Source of the DNA: Brumimicrobium sp965656195
GTDB lineage: Bacteria > Bacteroidota > Bacteroidia > Flavobacteriales_D > Crocinitomicaceae
Assembly (NCBI GenBank): GCA_965656195.1
Contig: CBFHJL010000001.1
Coordinates: 62,001-126,000 of the forward strand
Reading direction: 5' to 3'
DNA length: 64,000 nucleotides
A program made the translations under genes and the position numbers. Positions 1 to 8,933 of this stretch are shown here, piece after piece. Numbering within the stretch: position 1 is the first letter of the stretch; every line of letters starts with the position of its first letter. The notes under the pieces were generated by a model. The model saw nothing but the letters and a program-made list of their open reading frames with translations. It made no database searches and was not told where the DNA came from.

Positions 1-46
1 GAACAATGAGCTTTCATTTCAAATGAAAATTCATCAACTTTGACCT

Positions 47-1795
47 ATGAAATATTATCTATCAATACCCGCTCCGCAACAACAGTATATTCATTTTAAG
101 ACACGTTTTAAATCGCACAAGAAGCAAACTGTACTGAAGTTTCCTGCGTGGCGGCCGGGAAGATATCAATTAGGGGATTTTGCAAAAAATGTAAATCATT
201 TCAACGTATTTACGAATGATGGCAAGCCACTTGGTTATACAAAAGTAGATAAGAATACCTGGATAATCGAAAATGGTGACACTACTGAATTTACAGTTCA
301 ATATAGCTATTATGCTCACGAACTAAATGCTGGATCTAGTTTCTTGGATGAATCTCAACTTTACGTAAACCCTGTAAACTGTTTTCTTTTCAATCCTGAT
401 GAGTATAACGATGAAATTCAGGTTTCACTTGATGTTCCGCAGCATTGGGAGGTGGCAAACCCTCTCGAGACTAAAAACAATAGGTTTACTGCAAAGAATT
501 ATGATGAGTTGGCGGATAGTCCATTTATCTGTTCGGCGGACTTACAAATGTCATCTTACGAGGTGAATGGCATTACTTTTAAAATATGGTTTAATGGAAT
601 AGTGAAACCTGATTGGGAATTGATTATTAGCGATTTTACCAAGTTCACAGAGAAGCAATTAGAAATGTTCATTGAGTTTCCAGTGAAGGAATACCACTTT
701 CTATTTCAAATTCTACCGTATAAAACATACCATGGAGTAGAGCATGAAAAGTGTACCGTAATCACTATTGGACCAAGCTACGATGTATTTAAAGATTATT
801 ACACTGAATTGTTAGGAGTTAGCTCGCATGAACTTTATCATACCTGGAATATCAAGTCTATACGTCCTGCTGAAATGATGCCTTATGATTTCACGAAAGA
901 GAATTATTCTGAACTTGGCTACATTGCAGAGGGAGTAACAACCTACATGGGAGACCTTATGTTATATAAGTCTGGTGTGTTCGGTCTTAAGCAGTACATC
1001 AAAGAAATGAATGCTCAATTGCAGCGGCATTTCGATAATTTTGGACGATTCAATTATTCTGTTGCTCAATCTTCTCATGATACTTGGCTGGATGGATATG
1101 AACTAGGTGCTCCTGGAAGAAAAGTTTCTATCTATACTGAAGGGTGCTTACTCGCCTTTATTCTTGATATCCACATATTAAAAGCTACCAAAAACAAGAA
1201 AAATTTGGATAACGTGATGCGTAGTCTCTATTTTGATTTTGGAAAAGAAGGGAAAGGTATCACTGAACAGGATTATCAAGCTGCTATAGAGAATGTAACT
1301 GGAGATTCTTTTCAATGGTATTTTGATGATTACGTGAATGGTACAAATTCATACAATTCTCTTTTGGTTGATTGCTTTGAATATATTGGTTTGATACTTC
1401 AGCACGAACCCGTTAAGGATGCTGCAGCGGCTTACCTTGGTGCTAGAACAATTGTGAAAGATGGGAAAACAGAAATTCATTCCCTTTACCCAGGTGGAGC
1501 CATGGACATTGCTGGCGTAATGATCGGTGATGAAGTCGTAGGAATTAATGGAGTTGCAGTGAATGGAGATTTTCCGAAATGGGTTGACTATTTCATGGAA
1601 GACGAGAAAGTGTTATCCATCAAACGAAAGGGGCAAGTTAAAACATTAGTAGTTCCTCAAACGAATAGACCGTATTATCAGCGCTACTATTTGGAGGTTG
1701 TTGAGAAACCTGATAAAAATCAAATCAATGGGTTTGATGGGTGGAGAAGTGCTCCGTTAGGAGATCGAGGACATGCTAAGATAACATTAGATTAA
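47..1795 (+). CDS. M61 family metallopeptidase (glycyl-aminopeptidase type) with PDZ domain
   Basis: Zinc-dependent peptidase of the M61 family, 582 residues. The HExxH motif is visible as HELYH at residues 261-265, followed by a Glu (about residue 295 in AEGVTTYM) that is the likely third zinc ligand. The first 160 residues form the beta-rich N-terminal domain of the family, the helical catalytic part runs to about 440, and a PDZ domain covers about 465-545 (PGGAMDIAGVMIGDEVVGING). No clear signal peptide is seen, so the location is uncertain. Family members cleave N-terminal Gly/Ala; the substrate here is unknown. The ATG at 47 gives the family's usual N-terminus. It stands alone, with a convergent neighbour after 73 nt. 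Confidence 0.93.
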   Translation: MKYYLSIPAPQQQYIHFKTRFKSHKKQTVLKFPAWRPGRYQLGDFAKNVNHFNVFTNDGKPLGYTKVDKNTWIIENGDTTEFTVQYSYYAHELNAGSSFLDESQLYVNPVNCFLFNPDEYNDEIQVSLDVPQHWEVANPLETKNNRFTAKNYDELADSPFICSADLQMSSYEVNGITFKIWFNGIVKPDWELIISDFTKFTEKQLEMFIEFPVKEYHFLFQILPYKTYHGVEHEKCTVITIGPSYDVFKDYYTELLGVSSHELYHTWNIKSIRPAEMMPYDFTKENYSELGYIAEGVTTYMGDLMLYKSGVFGLKQYIKEMNAQLQRHFDNFGRFNYSVAQSSHDTWLDGYELGAPGRKVSIYTEGCLLAFILDIHILKATKNKKNLDNVMRSLYFDFGKEGKGITEQDYQAAIENVTGDSFQWYFDDYVNGTNSYNSLLVDCFEYIGLILQHEPVKDAAAAYLGARTIVKDGKTEIHSLYPGGAMDIAGVMIGDEVVGINGVAVNGDFPKWVDYFMEDEKVLSIKRKGQVKTLVVPQTNRPYYQRYYLEVVEKPDKNQINGFDGWRSAPLGDRGHAKITLD

Positions 1796-1868
1796 GCATA
1801 CTTTCTGCTCTTTAAGTAAATAGGAGGAAACGACTAAAAGCAATTCTTGTTTTTATTGTAATTAACTC

Positions 1869-2300
1869 TTAGATTATCCCCAGTGTAGGCAGTTGTTTAA
1901 CATTGTGATAAGTTAATGTTGCTATAATACATTTCTTTAATTCACGCGTTGGAATTTCATCTTCCATGTGAAATACAACAGCTCGGTTCCCTTCAAATTT
2001 AAAGGTGTTTTTGTAAACCAACCTGAAAGTCTCAACTAATCGACTGGTGCACTTAAAATACATTGCATATTGATCTGGTGTTTTTGATTTCCAATCCATT
2101 CTGAGCGTGCTTCCATATTTTGTAATGTAACTCGGCTCACCCCACTTTAGTGTTTCTTCTATCGCTGTGACCTCCTCAAGTTCTTTGGCTGTTTCTAATA
2201 TCAACTCTCTCAGTCCTAACATTCTCTTTCGAACTTTATCAGGGTAATTGGCGAAAACCAATTCAACTTTGCTGTCTGACCTCACCTCAATATGTTTCAT
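1869..2300 (-). CDS. DUF1801 domain protein (YdhG-like)
   Basis: A 143-residue protein with the DUF1801 pattern, notably the ETLKWGEPSY segment and the following beta strands (YAMYFKC). The family adopts a small alpha/beta fold of unknown biochemical role. It is the last gene of a leftward unit after bioB and bioF, starting only 11 nt past the bioF stop, so it is probably co-transcribed with biotin genes. A role in biotin metabolism is not implied by the sequence. Confidence 0.85.
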   Translation of the reverse strand: MKHIEVRSDSKVELVFANYPDKVRKRMLGLRELILETAKELEEVTAIEETLKWGEPSYITKYGSTLRMDWKSKTPDQYAMYFKCTSRLVETFRLVYKNTFKFEGNRAVVFHMEDEIPTRELKKCIIATLTYHNVKQLPTLGII

Positions 2301-2311
2301 TCGCCTTATTA

Positions 2312-3385
2312 TTAAGTAATAATTTCGAGAAGCTTTGTGATATCCTCTTTCGTTTGGTCCGCATGTAAACTAATACGAATACAACTACTTCCTTCAGGAA
2401 CAGTAGGAGGGAAGATGGTTTTTACACCAACCCCGTTCTTTAAACAAGACTGTTCGATATACTTTAATTCATCAATATCTCTAGATGTGAAAATCTTTAT
2501 AGGTGAACTCGGATCACTCTTAAAATCACATTTGTCAAAAAAGCTATTGAACATTGCGATGACAGAATGTAAGCGCTTAGTTCGTTCAGCAATCAAATCG
2601 TCCTTTAACAACTGAATAGATCGATGAATTACAGATTGCGGTAATGCCGTCGTATAAATGAATGATCGTGCAAAGTTGATTAAATAATCCTTGGTTGTTT
2701 GGCTGCAAGTAACAGCTGCTCCATGAGATCCAAAGGCTTTTCCTAAAGTAAACATTGTTATAAACGGATTGATACCAAGTGAATGACAGATGCCTTTTCC
2801 GTTAGTGCCAAATGTGCCACCGCTATGTGCTTCATCTACAATTAAATAAGCTTTGTACTGACTGCATAATTCTTCGACTTCTTTGACTTTACCGAATGTT
2901 CCGTCCATTGAAAAAAGTCCCTCTGTAATTACAAAACACGTCTTGTCCTTGTTGTTCTCAAGTTTAATTTTGAGATCATCTATATTGTTATGTTTGAATC
3001 GAATACCTTTTGCCAAAGAAAGTCGAATTCCATCTTTTATGCTTGCATGTGATAATTCGTCGAATAGAATGATATCATCTTTTTTCGGAATACTGGATAA
3101 TACACCAACATTTGCAGTGTAACCACTATTGAAAAGCAGTGCTGACTCCTGTTTGAAAAAAGTAGCGATTTGATCTTCTAGTGATTCGTGTTCCTTAGTG
3201 TTTCCAGCAATAAGCCTTGAGCTTCCGGGAGCTTCACTGAGATTACTTTTAGTCGGGAAATTCGCTAATGAAAGATAATCATTTGAATAGAAATCAATGT
3301 CACATTCATCAATACGCAATGACCTCAATATGCCAGATTGCTCTCGTTGATCGAGTTGACGCTTCATTGATTCTTCCAGCGACAT
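2312..3385 (-). CDS. bioF: 8-amino-7-oxononanoate synthase (BioF-type alpha-oxoamine synthase)
   Basis: PLP-dependent enzyme that condenses pimeloyl-ACP/CoA with alanine in biotin synthesis. At 357 residues it is slightly shorter than typical BioF (about 385). Seen in the sequence: FNSGYTANVGVLSS, the DELSHAS region, VDEAHSGGTFG (cofactor-binding Asp and His) and TLGKAFGSHGAAV, where Lys216 is the expected Schiff-base lysine. It lies 21 nt downstream of bioB on the same strand. Related oxoamine synthases (KBL, SPT, ALAS) share these motifs; the bioB neighbour makes BioF the preferred assignment. Confidence 0.88.
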   Translation of the reverse strand: MSLEESMKRQLDQREQSGILRSLRIDECDIDFYSNDYLSLANFPTKSNLSEAPGSSRLIAGNTKEHESLEDQIATFFKQESALLFNSGYTANVGVLSSIPKKDDIILFDELSHASIKDGIRLSLAKGIRFKHNNIDDLKIKLENNKDKTCFVITEGLFSMDGTFGKVKEVEELCSQYKAYLIVDEAHSGGTFGTNGKGICHSLGINPFITMFTLGKAFGSHGAAVTCSQTTKDYLINFARSFIYTTALPQSVIHRSIQLLKDDLIAERTKRLHSVIAMFNSFFDKCDFKSDPSSPIKIFTSRDIDELKYIEQSCLKNGVGVKTIFPPTVPEGSSCIRISLHADQTKEDITKLLEIIT

Positions 3386-3406
3386 AACTTCTATTGTAAA
3401 GAGGGA

Positions 3407-4510
3407 TTACTTTGCAGAAACAACTTTTCTTGGAGAAAATTCACCACGTTCTTTACGAGCTTCTGCTAATTCTTTTTCACGAGCAGCAGCTTTTTTCTTT
3501 TTCTCTTCGATGATTGCATCTGGTTTACTTTCGGGCCTTTCTCCATCTGCAAAAGCAGCTTTTGGTTTCAATCCAAGAATGTCGAACAGTTCCTTATCCT
3601 CATTGAACTCAGGGTTCGGAGTAGTGAGAAGCTTATCACCAGCAAATATTGAACTTGCTCCAGCCATAAAGCACATTGCCTGTCCTTCTTTTGACATAGA
3701 TGTTCTTCCTGCTGATAATCGAACTACTGACTCAGGAAATAGAATGCGAGTTGTAGCAACCATTCTCACCATTTCCCAGATTTCGACTGGTTTTTGATCT
3801 TCCATTGGAGTTCCTTCCACGGCAACTAATGCATTGATCGGAATCGATTCTGGTGGAGTATCCATCTTCATATACGACATGAGCAGCCCCATTCGGTCTT
3901 CAACAGATTCTCCCATTCCAATGATTCCGCCTGAACATACTGAGATCCCAGCATTTTTAGCATTATCAATAGTCTTTAAACGGTCCTCATACTCGCGTGT
4001 TGAAATGACATCATCGTAATAGTCTTCACTAGTATCCAAGTTATGATTATAAGCGTATAAACCTGCATTTTTCAAACGCTCAGCTTGGCTATCTGTCATC
4101 ATTCCGAGTGTGCAACAAACCTCCATATCTAGATTGTTTACTGCCTGTACCATCTGAATAACATTGTCGAAGTCGCGATTGTCACGAATATTTCTCCAAG
4201 CGGCACCCATACATAATCGAGAAGAGCCATTTGCTTTAGCGTTTTTAGCTTGCTCAACAACCGTTTCAACACTCATTAGTTTATGTGTATCAACATCAGT
4301 GTGGTAACGAGCTGCTTGTGGACAATAACCACAATCTTCAGGGCATCCTCCTGTTTTTATGCTCAAAAGAGAACTCATCTGAACTTCATTTGGATCATGA
4401 TGCTCACGGTGAATTGTTGCTGCTTGATACATCAACTCCAACAGCGGAGTATTATAAAGCTTTACTAAATCTTCTTTGGTTTTGTATGCTGGATTCACTT
4501 TCATATTCAA
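3407..4510 (-). CDS. bioB: biotin synthase (radical SAM)
   Basis: Radical SAM enzyme converting dethiobiotin to biotin. The 4Fe-4S/SAM motif is CPEDCGYCPQ, with Cys56, Cys60 and Cys63. Candidate 2Fe-2S ligands are also present: the Cys in RLCMGAAW, VCCTLGM and SVCSGG, and the Arg in VRLSAGRTSMS. The conserved core ends near residue 320. It is followed by about 45 residues rich in Lys, Glu and Ala (EEKKKKAAAREKELAEARKE) that are not part of the catalytic domain. It is the first gene of the bioB-bioF-DUF1801 unit. A consensus -7 element lies 14 nt upstream of the ATG, implying a very short leader. Confidence 0.95.
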   Translation of the reverse strand: MNMKVNPAYKTKEDLVKLYNTPLLELMYQAATIHREHHDPNEVQMSSLLSIKTGGCPEDCGYCPQAARYHTDVDTHKLMSVETVVEQAKNAKANGSSRLCMGAAWRNIRDNRDFDNVIQMVQAVNNLDMEVCCTLGMMTDSQAERLKNAGLYAYNHNLDTSEDYYDDVISTREYEDRLKTIDNAKNAGISVCSGGIIGMGESVEDRMGLLMSYMKMDTPPESIPINALVAVEGTPMEDQKPVEIWEMVRMVATTRILFPESVVRLSAGRTSMSKEGQAMCFMAGASSIFAGDKLLTTPNPEFNEDKELFDILGLKPKAAFADGERPESKPDAIIEEKKKKAAAREKELAEARKERGEFSPRKVVSAK

Positions 4511-4523
4511 CTATTTCTTAAAA

Positions 4524-4531
4524 CAAATATA
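4524..4531 (-). promoter_or_regulatory. predicted -7 element of bioB
   Basis: On the minus strand this reads TATATTTG, an exact match to the Bacteroidota -7 consensus TAnnTTTG. Its last base is 14 nt from the bioB ATG, which would give a leader of roughly 8 nt. No good TTG/TTTG -33 element is seen at the expected distance. Confidence 0.5.
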
Positions 4532-4600
4532 AGGGACTCATTAGAACCCTCGACTAAAAATTAGAATTTTCTATTGACAATTTACCGTTCAGAACTAAGG

Positions 4601-5350
4601 TTAAAGATATATCTGAATACCCATATTGAATCCTAACGCGTAGGGTCTTCTTATATATGGTGATTGACTATCATAATTATTAGATAGTTGTCTTCTGGCT
4701 TCAACCTGGGCGTAAATTCCGTAATTCTCATTGAACTGTATCTTCGTACCTAAAGAACCAATAGCATCGACAACGAAAAAATTAAATCCATCACGTTCTA
4801 TGGATGTAATGTCACTTTCCTGGTTATTAATATCAATTACGGTTTCTATTTTCTCCATCGAGACAAAAGCTTTGGGCATTATTCCAATTCCCCCAAAAAA
4901 AGAAATTTCTTCTCCATATTCATAGGATAACCGAATAGGGAATGAGATGTGTCTGTAAGTATTTATATATCTGTACACTGAATCTATTTCCGTGGATTCA
5001 AAACTGTAGGACTCTCTGTTTCTTGTAAACCCTAGTCCAATTTGAAGTTGAAGATTATTGTTGAGATCATTTCTTACACCGGCTTCAAAAGAGCTTACCC
5101 ATTCACCGATTTCGTTTTCTCTTTCGCCCAAAGGGTCACCGAAGATACCATCATTTTCCTGAAGAGTTCTATAGGTGAAAGAAGGGCTAAAACCAGCATA
5201 AATCTCAATACCAGACTTGTATGAAGGAAGGCTATGTTCTGACTCTTCCTGTTTTTCTTTCTTTTTATTTTGTCCTTGATCATTTGTTATGATCTGAGCA
5301 GAAAGACTAAATGTGACTATGAACGTTATGAGCAATAGTAAAAACTTCAT
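4601..5350 (-). CDS. outer-membrane beta-barrel protein (porin-family-like)
   Basis: A 249-residue exported protein. Residues 1-18 form a signal peptide (KFLLLLITFIVTFSLSAQ), followed by a charged linker (NKKKEKQEESEH) and then alternating beta strands of the small outer-membrane barrel type (IEIYAGFSPSFTYRT, LQLQIGLGFTRNRESY, ISFPIRLSYEYGEE). It ends in IQIYL, an aromatic/hydrophobic terminal strand usual for barrel proteins. I recognise no specific function. It is monocistronic and divergent from the AsmA-like gene, with 98 nt between them. Confidence 0.75.
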   Translation of the reverse strand: MKFLLLLITFIVTFSLSAQIITNDQGQNKKKEKQEESEHSLPSYKSGIEIYAGFSPSFTYRTLQENDGIFGDPLGERENEIGEWVSSFEAGVRNDLNNNLQLQIGLGFTRNRESYSFESTEIDSVYRYINTYRHISFPIRLSYEYGEEISFFGGIGIMPKAFVSMEKIETVIDINNQESDITSIERDGFNFFVVDAIGSLGTKIQFNENYGIYAQVEARRQLSNNYDSQSPYIRRPYALGFNMGIQIYL

Positions 5351-5371
5351 GTTAATTTTTTAGAATATCAA

Positions 5372-5401
5372 TTTGCAATCCGCACAAAACGATTAATTTT
5401 A
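5372..5401 (+). promoter_or_regulatory. possible promoter of the AsmA-like gene
   Basis: TTTG at 5372-5375, 18 nt, then TAATTTTA at 5394-5401. The spacing fits the Bacteroidota pattern, but the -7 element has one mismatch to TAnnTTTG. Transcription would start near 5408, about 40 nt before the ATG. Confidence 0.35.
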
Positions 5402-5448
5402 GCTAACTTAAAAGTTATACTTAAACAATCAAACACAAAAGTACTGAT

Positions 5449-8361
5449 ATGTCAGCTTCAAAAGGTAAAAAAAAGAAATCATTGATTAAACGGATCTTTA
5501 AATACTTGGTAATACTCCTTGTAGTGATCATTACTTCGTTGATACTTATTCCAATCTTTTTCAAAGATGAACTGAAACAACTGGCACTTGATGAGGCGAA
5601 TAAAATGTTGAATGCCACAGTTGAAGTGGATGATTTTGACCTAACTTTTATATCCACTTTTCCTGATATGACACTTTCTTTCGATGGGGTCAGAATAACG
5701 GGGCAAGATAACTTTGATGGTATCAAGCTGGTTGACCTTAAAAGATTAGAAACTGAATTAGGTTTCTGGAGTGTTATAGATATGGAGAACATTGAAGTGC
5801 GTTCCATTAAACTGATTGAACCTAAGATTCATGTTAAAGTTTTAGAAAACGGTCTTTCCAATTATGATATTATGAAAACCTCTGAGGAGTTAGCTGCTGA
5901 AGAGGTGGATACAACTTCGTCAGCTTTTAAACTTGGTCTAAATCACTATGAGATTGAAAAGGGACATATTGTGTATGAAGACCAACTTTTCCCGATGTAT
6001 GCTGAGATTGTAAACCTTAATCATAAAGGTACTGGTGATTTAACGGCAGAGGTAATTGATTTTTCTACTACAACTACAATGGATCAATTGACGTATGAAA
6101 TGGACGGAATTTCCTACCTGTCATCAGTAAAAACTGACCTTGACATGGACTTAAAAATGACGTTCACAGATGAAAGCAGTCGATTCGAATTGAAAGAGAA
6201 TAAACTTTCATTGAATACTTTAACTACTTCTTTTGACGGTTATTATGAAATGTTTGAGGGATATGATGACATGGATTTAACCCTGAATGCGGAAAAAACA
6301 AGCTTCAAAGATCTTCTTTCGTTAATTCCTGCTTTCTATTATACCGGGTACGAAAGTATGGTAGCATCTGGAGAGATGAGTTTAAACGGGTTTGTAAAAG
6401 GACAAATGGATGCCTCAAACCTTCCTGCTTTTGATTTTGGTACTAGAATCACAGGGGCTTCGATCAATTATCCAGATATGCCTTCATCTATTGACAATAT
6501 TGCTGTTGTTGCAGGAGCTAAGTTTCCTGGAGGTTCAAGCATGGATGCAATTACTGTCGCTGTCGATCAGTTCAAAGCTGCATTTGTCGGAAATACAATT
6601 GACGCTAATTTCTATATGAGTAATCCAATGACAGATCCTTATATGCGATCTAAAGTTTTAGCGAATGTTGATCTTTCTACTTTAGGAAAGGTAATTCCAT
6701 TAGGTGAGAATGAAGAGTACAACGGTAAATTGACATCAGATCTTAAAGTGGACGGTAGATTGTCTACACTTGAGAAAGAGGAATATGAGAAATTCAATGC
6801 GGAAGGTTCGTTAAGACTTGAGAAGTTCCATTATGATTCGGATGATCTTCCTGCAGCGGTGGATGTAGAAGATATGTTATTCGAGTTTTCTCCACAAAAG
6901 TTGAACCTTGCTAATTTAAAAGGTAAAATGGGAGCAAGTGACTTTACGATGAGTGGGGATGTCGAGAACTACATGGCCTATGCTTTCAATGAAGGAGACT
7001 TAAAAGGAACTTTTGATTACCATTCAGACGTTTTAAATATCGATGAGATCATGCCGGCATCCGAGGAGGCTCCTGCACAGGGTGAATCCGCAGAGGAATC
7101 AACTGGTGAATCTGCAAGCGCATCATCTTCGGAAAGTGAAGAACCGATTTTGATTCCTGCAAATATTGATTTCACGATGACCACAACCGTTGATGAATTG
7201 ATTTATGATGGATTAGATGTGAAGAAGATCAATGGAATGGTTTATTTAAGAAATGAAGAAGCTGTACTGGAAAATCTTTCCATGAATACGATGGGAGGAG
7301 AAGTTGGTTTAAGTGGAAAGTACAATACGCAAAACCACTCAAAACCAATGATGGATTTTGCATATAGTTTAAAGTCTGTTGATATTAATGCATTGGCAAC
7401 AAACTTCCTTACGATTGAGAAACTAGCTCCAATTGCTAAACATGCTCAAGGTAAGATTACATCTGATTTCAAAATGTCAAGTGAAGTCACTCCATCGTTT
7501 GAGCCTGTTTACAGTTCACTGAATGGTGACGGAACCTTATTTACAGATATGGTTAAGCTTGAAGGTTACAAGCCATTAGATAAGTTAGCAGAGGCGACTA
7601 AGATCAATAAGTTAAGTGATCAAACATTGGAAAATATTAGAGCTTCTTTTGCATTTGAAGATGGAAAAGTTCGAGTGAAGCCGTTCAAGATCAAACTAGC
7701 AAAGAATATCGCGACTGAAGTGAGTGGAACAACATCTTTCTTACAAGAAATCGATTATAAATTGGAGATGAATATTCCTAAGGAAGAAATCCCAGGAGAA
7801 GTGATGAAACTTGCTGAGCAAGCAATCAAAAAAGTAAAAAATATCCCTGGCTTTGAAATGAAAGAGCTTCCAGCGGAGATCCCGGTAACTGCTTTCGTAA
7901 CGAATACCATAAAAGATCCAAAGATCAAGACGAACATGAAAGAAAAGATCATGGAGCTGGCTGGAGACGTAAAAGGTGATATCAAAGATATGATCGACGA
8001 TAAAGTTGAAGAGATCAAGGATACAGTAAAACAAGTTGTCGATGATAAGATCGAAGAAGGAAAAGAAGAGCTTCAAAAGCGCAAACAAAAAATTCTTGAT
8101 GATGCACAAATGCAAGCGGATAAGATTAAGTCTGAAGCTAAAAAGTTAGCAGACCAAACTAGAGCAGAGGGTGAGAAGAATGCTCAGAAATTGATCGATG
8201 AAGCTGGAAATAATCCACTCAAGAAGAAAGCGGCAGAACTTAGTGCGAAAAAGTTACGTGAACAAGCAGAAGATAAGGCTCAGAAAATTGAAAATGAAGC
8301 GAATACAAGAGCTGATAAGATTATGGCTGAAGCTAGAAAGAAATCGGATGCATTGGAATAA
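5449..8361 (+). CDS. AsmA-like family protein with long C-terminal coiled coil
   Basis: A 970-residue protein anchored by one N-terminal transmembrane helix (about residues 16-36) after a Lys-rich start (KGKKKK). It is followed by the AsmA N-terminal pattern (ALDEANKMLNATVEVDDFDL) and long beta-rich repeats typical of AsmA/TamB-type bridge proteins, which are proposed to move lipids between membranes. A Ser/Glu/Ala low-complexity linker lies near residues 540-565. The last 130 residues or so are a highly charged predicted coiled coil (KIKSEAKKLADQTRAEG and similar), which ordinary AsmA proteins lack. A strong terminator follows at 8384. The lipid-transport role is inferred from the family. 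Confidence 0.85.
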   Translation: MSASKGKKKKSLIKRIFKYLVILLVVIITSLILIPIFFKDELKQLALDEANKMLNATVEVDDFDLTFISTFPDMTLSFDGVRITGQDNFDGIKLVDLKRLETELGFWSVIDMENIEVRSIKLIEPKIHVKVLENGLSNYDIMKTSEELAAEEVDTTSSAFKLGLNHYEIEKGHIVYEDQLFPMYAEIVNLNHKGTGDLTAEVIDFSTTTTMDQLTYEMDGISYLSSVKTDLDMDLKMTFTDESSRFELKENKLSLNTLTTSFDGYYEMFEGYDDMDLTLNAEKTSFKDLLSLIPAFYYTGYESMVASGEMSLNGFVKGQMDASNLPAFDFGTRITGASINYPDMPSSIDNIAVVAGAKFPGGSSMDAITVAVDQFKAAFVGNTIDANFYMSNPMTDPYMRSKVLANVDLSTLGKVIPLGENEEYNGKLTSDLKVDGRLSTLEKEEYEKFNAEGSLRLEKFHYDSDDLPAAVDVEDMLFEFSPQKLNLANLKGKMGASDFTMSGDVENYMAYAFNEGDLKGTFDYHSDVLNIDEIMPASEEAPAQGESAEESTGESASASSSESEEPILIPANIDFTMTTTVDELIYDGLDVKKINGMVYLRNEEAVLENLSMNTMGGEVGLSGKYNTQNHSKPMMDFAYSLKSVDINALATNFLTIEKLAPIAKHAQGKITSDFKMSSEVTPSFEPVYSSLNGDGTLFTDMVKLEGYKPLDKLAEATKINKLSDQTLENIRASFAFEDGKVRVKPFKIKLAKNIATEVSGTTSFLQEIDYKLEMNIPKEEIPGEVMKLAEQAIKKVKNIPGFEMKELPAEIPVTAFVTNTIKDPKIKTNMKEKIMELAGDVKGDIKDMIDDKVEEIKDTVKQVVDDKIEEGKEELQKRKQKILDDAQMQADKIKSEAKKLADQTRAEGEKNAQKLIDEAGNNPLKKKAAELSAKKLREQAEDKAQKIENEANTRADKIMAEARKKSDALE

Positions 8362-8383
8362 AGAACTGATTAATCTAAATTTT

Positions 8384-8416
8384 AAGACCTCAGTTAATTT
8401 CTGAGGTCTTTTTTAT
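8384..8416 (+). terminator. intrinsic terminator after the AsmA-like gene
   Basis: Perfect 10-bp stem AAGACCTCAG / CTGAGGTCTT at 8384-8393 and 8401-8410, with a 7-nt loop and a T-rich tail. Confidence 0.9.
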
Positions 8417-8426
8417 TTCTACAAAT

Positions 8427-8786
8427 ATGAAAGGTCTAATCTTAGGGATTTTAAAAGTAATTTCGATGATTGAAGAATTAAGAGGATATAGTTATAGGTT
8501 CGCAAGTCTCTATCTTTTAATGTTCTTAGGACCAATACTGCCTGGTATGATTTATTATTCATCTAGTGAGAATGGTGTTTTTGATGCTTTCATGTTTTAC
8601 TTTATCTTTTATTTTACTACTACTTTGATTCTGGTTTTTACTCTTATGAAAAAGAGTCAATCCATAGACACCAAGGATTATATAGGTATGACATCTGACC
8701 TTGCATTTTCACGATTAATACTAGCTATGTTTATATATGGAGGGTTACATTTTGGTCTTTTCAATGCAATCTATTTTCTGCTGTAA
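8427..8786 (+). CDS. small hypothetical membrane protein
   Basis: A 119-residue protein with three clear hydrophobic segments (about 28-48, 54-76 and 95-117) and little else: FASLYLLMFLGPILPGMIYY, FYFIFYFTTTLILVFTLM and LILAMFIYGGLHFGLFNAIY. I do not recognise the family. It starts just after the AsmA terminator, so it probably has its own promoter. Coding is supported by the hydrophobic pattern and the ATG start; function is unknown. Confidence 0.6.
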   Translation: MKGLILGILKVISMIEELRGYSYRFASLYLLMFLGPILPGMIYYSSSENGVFDAFMFYFIFYFTTTLILVFTLMKKSQSIDTKDYIGMTSDLAFSRLILAMFIYGGLHFGLFNAIYFLL

Positions 8787-8933
8787 TAATCATTTTTCGT
8801 TATTACTTAATATCTCTTGATCCAGCACCTTCCAAGCCCACTTCCATTAATCCATCACCCAAATCACAACTATTTCACAACAATCGTTATCTTAGCAATC
8901 CTTAAATCAAGAATATAAAAAACGAGAAGAAAC

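Noticed and set aside
5421..5807. Minus-strand open frame of 128 codons opposite the AsmA-like gene
   Set aside because: It lies wholly over the promoter and start of a well-supported gene and its product is Ser/Ile-rich without family features; shadow frame.
7741..8115. Minus-strand frame with many Phe/Leu codons opposite the AsmA C-terminus
   Set aside because: Composition follows from the complement of Lys/Glu-rich coding sequence; no start context.
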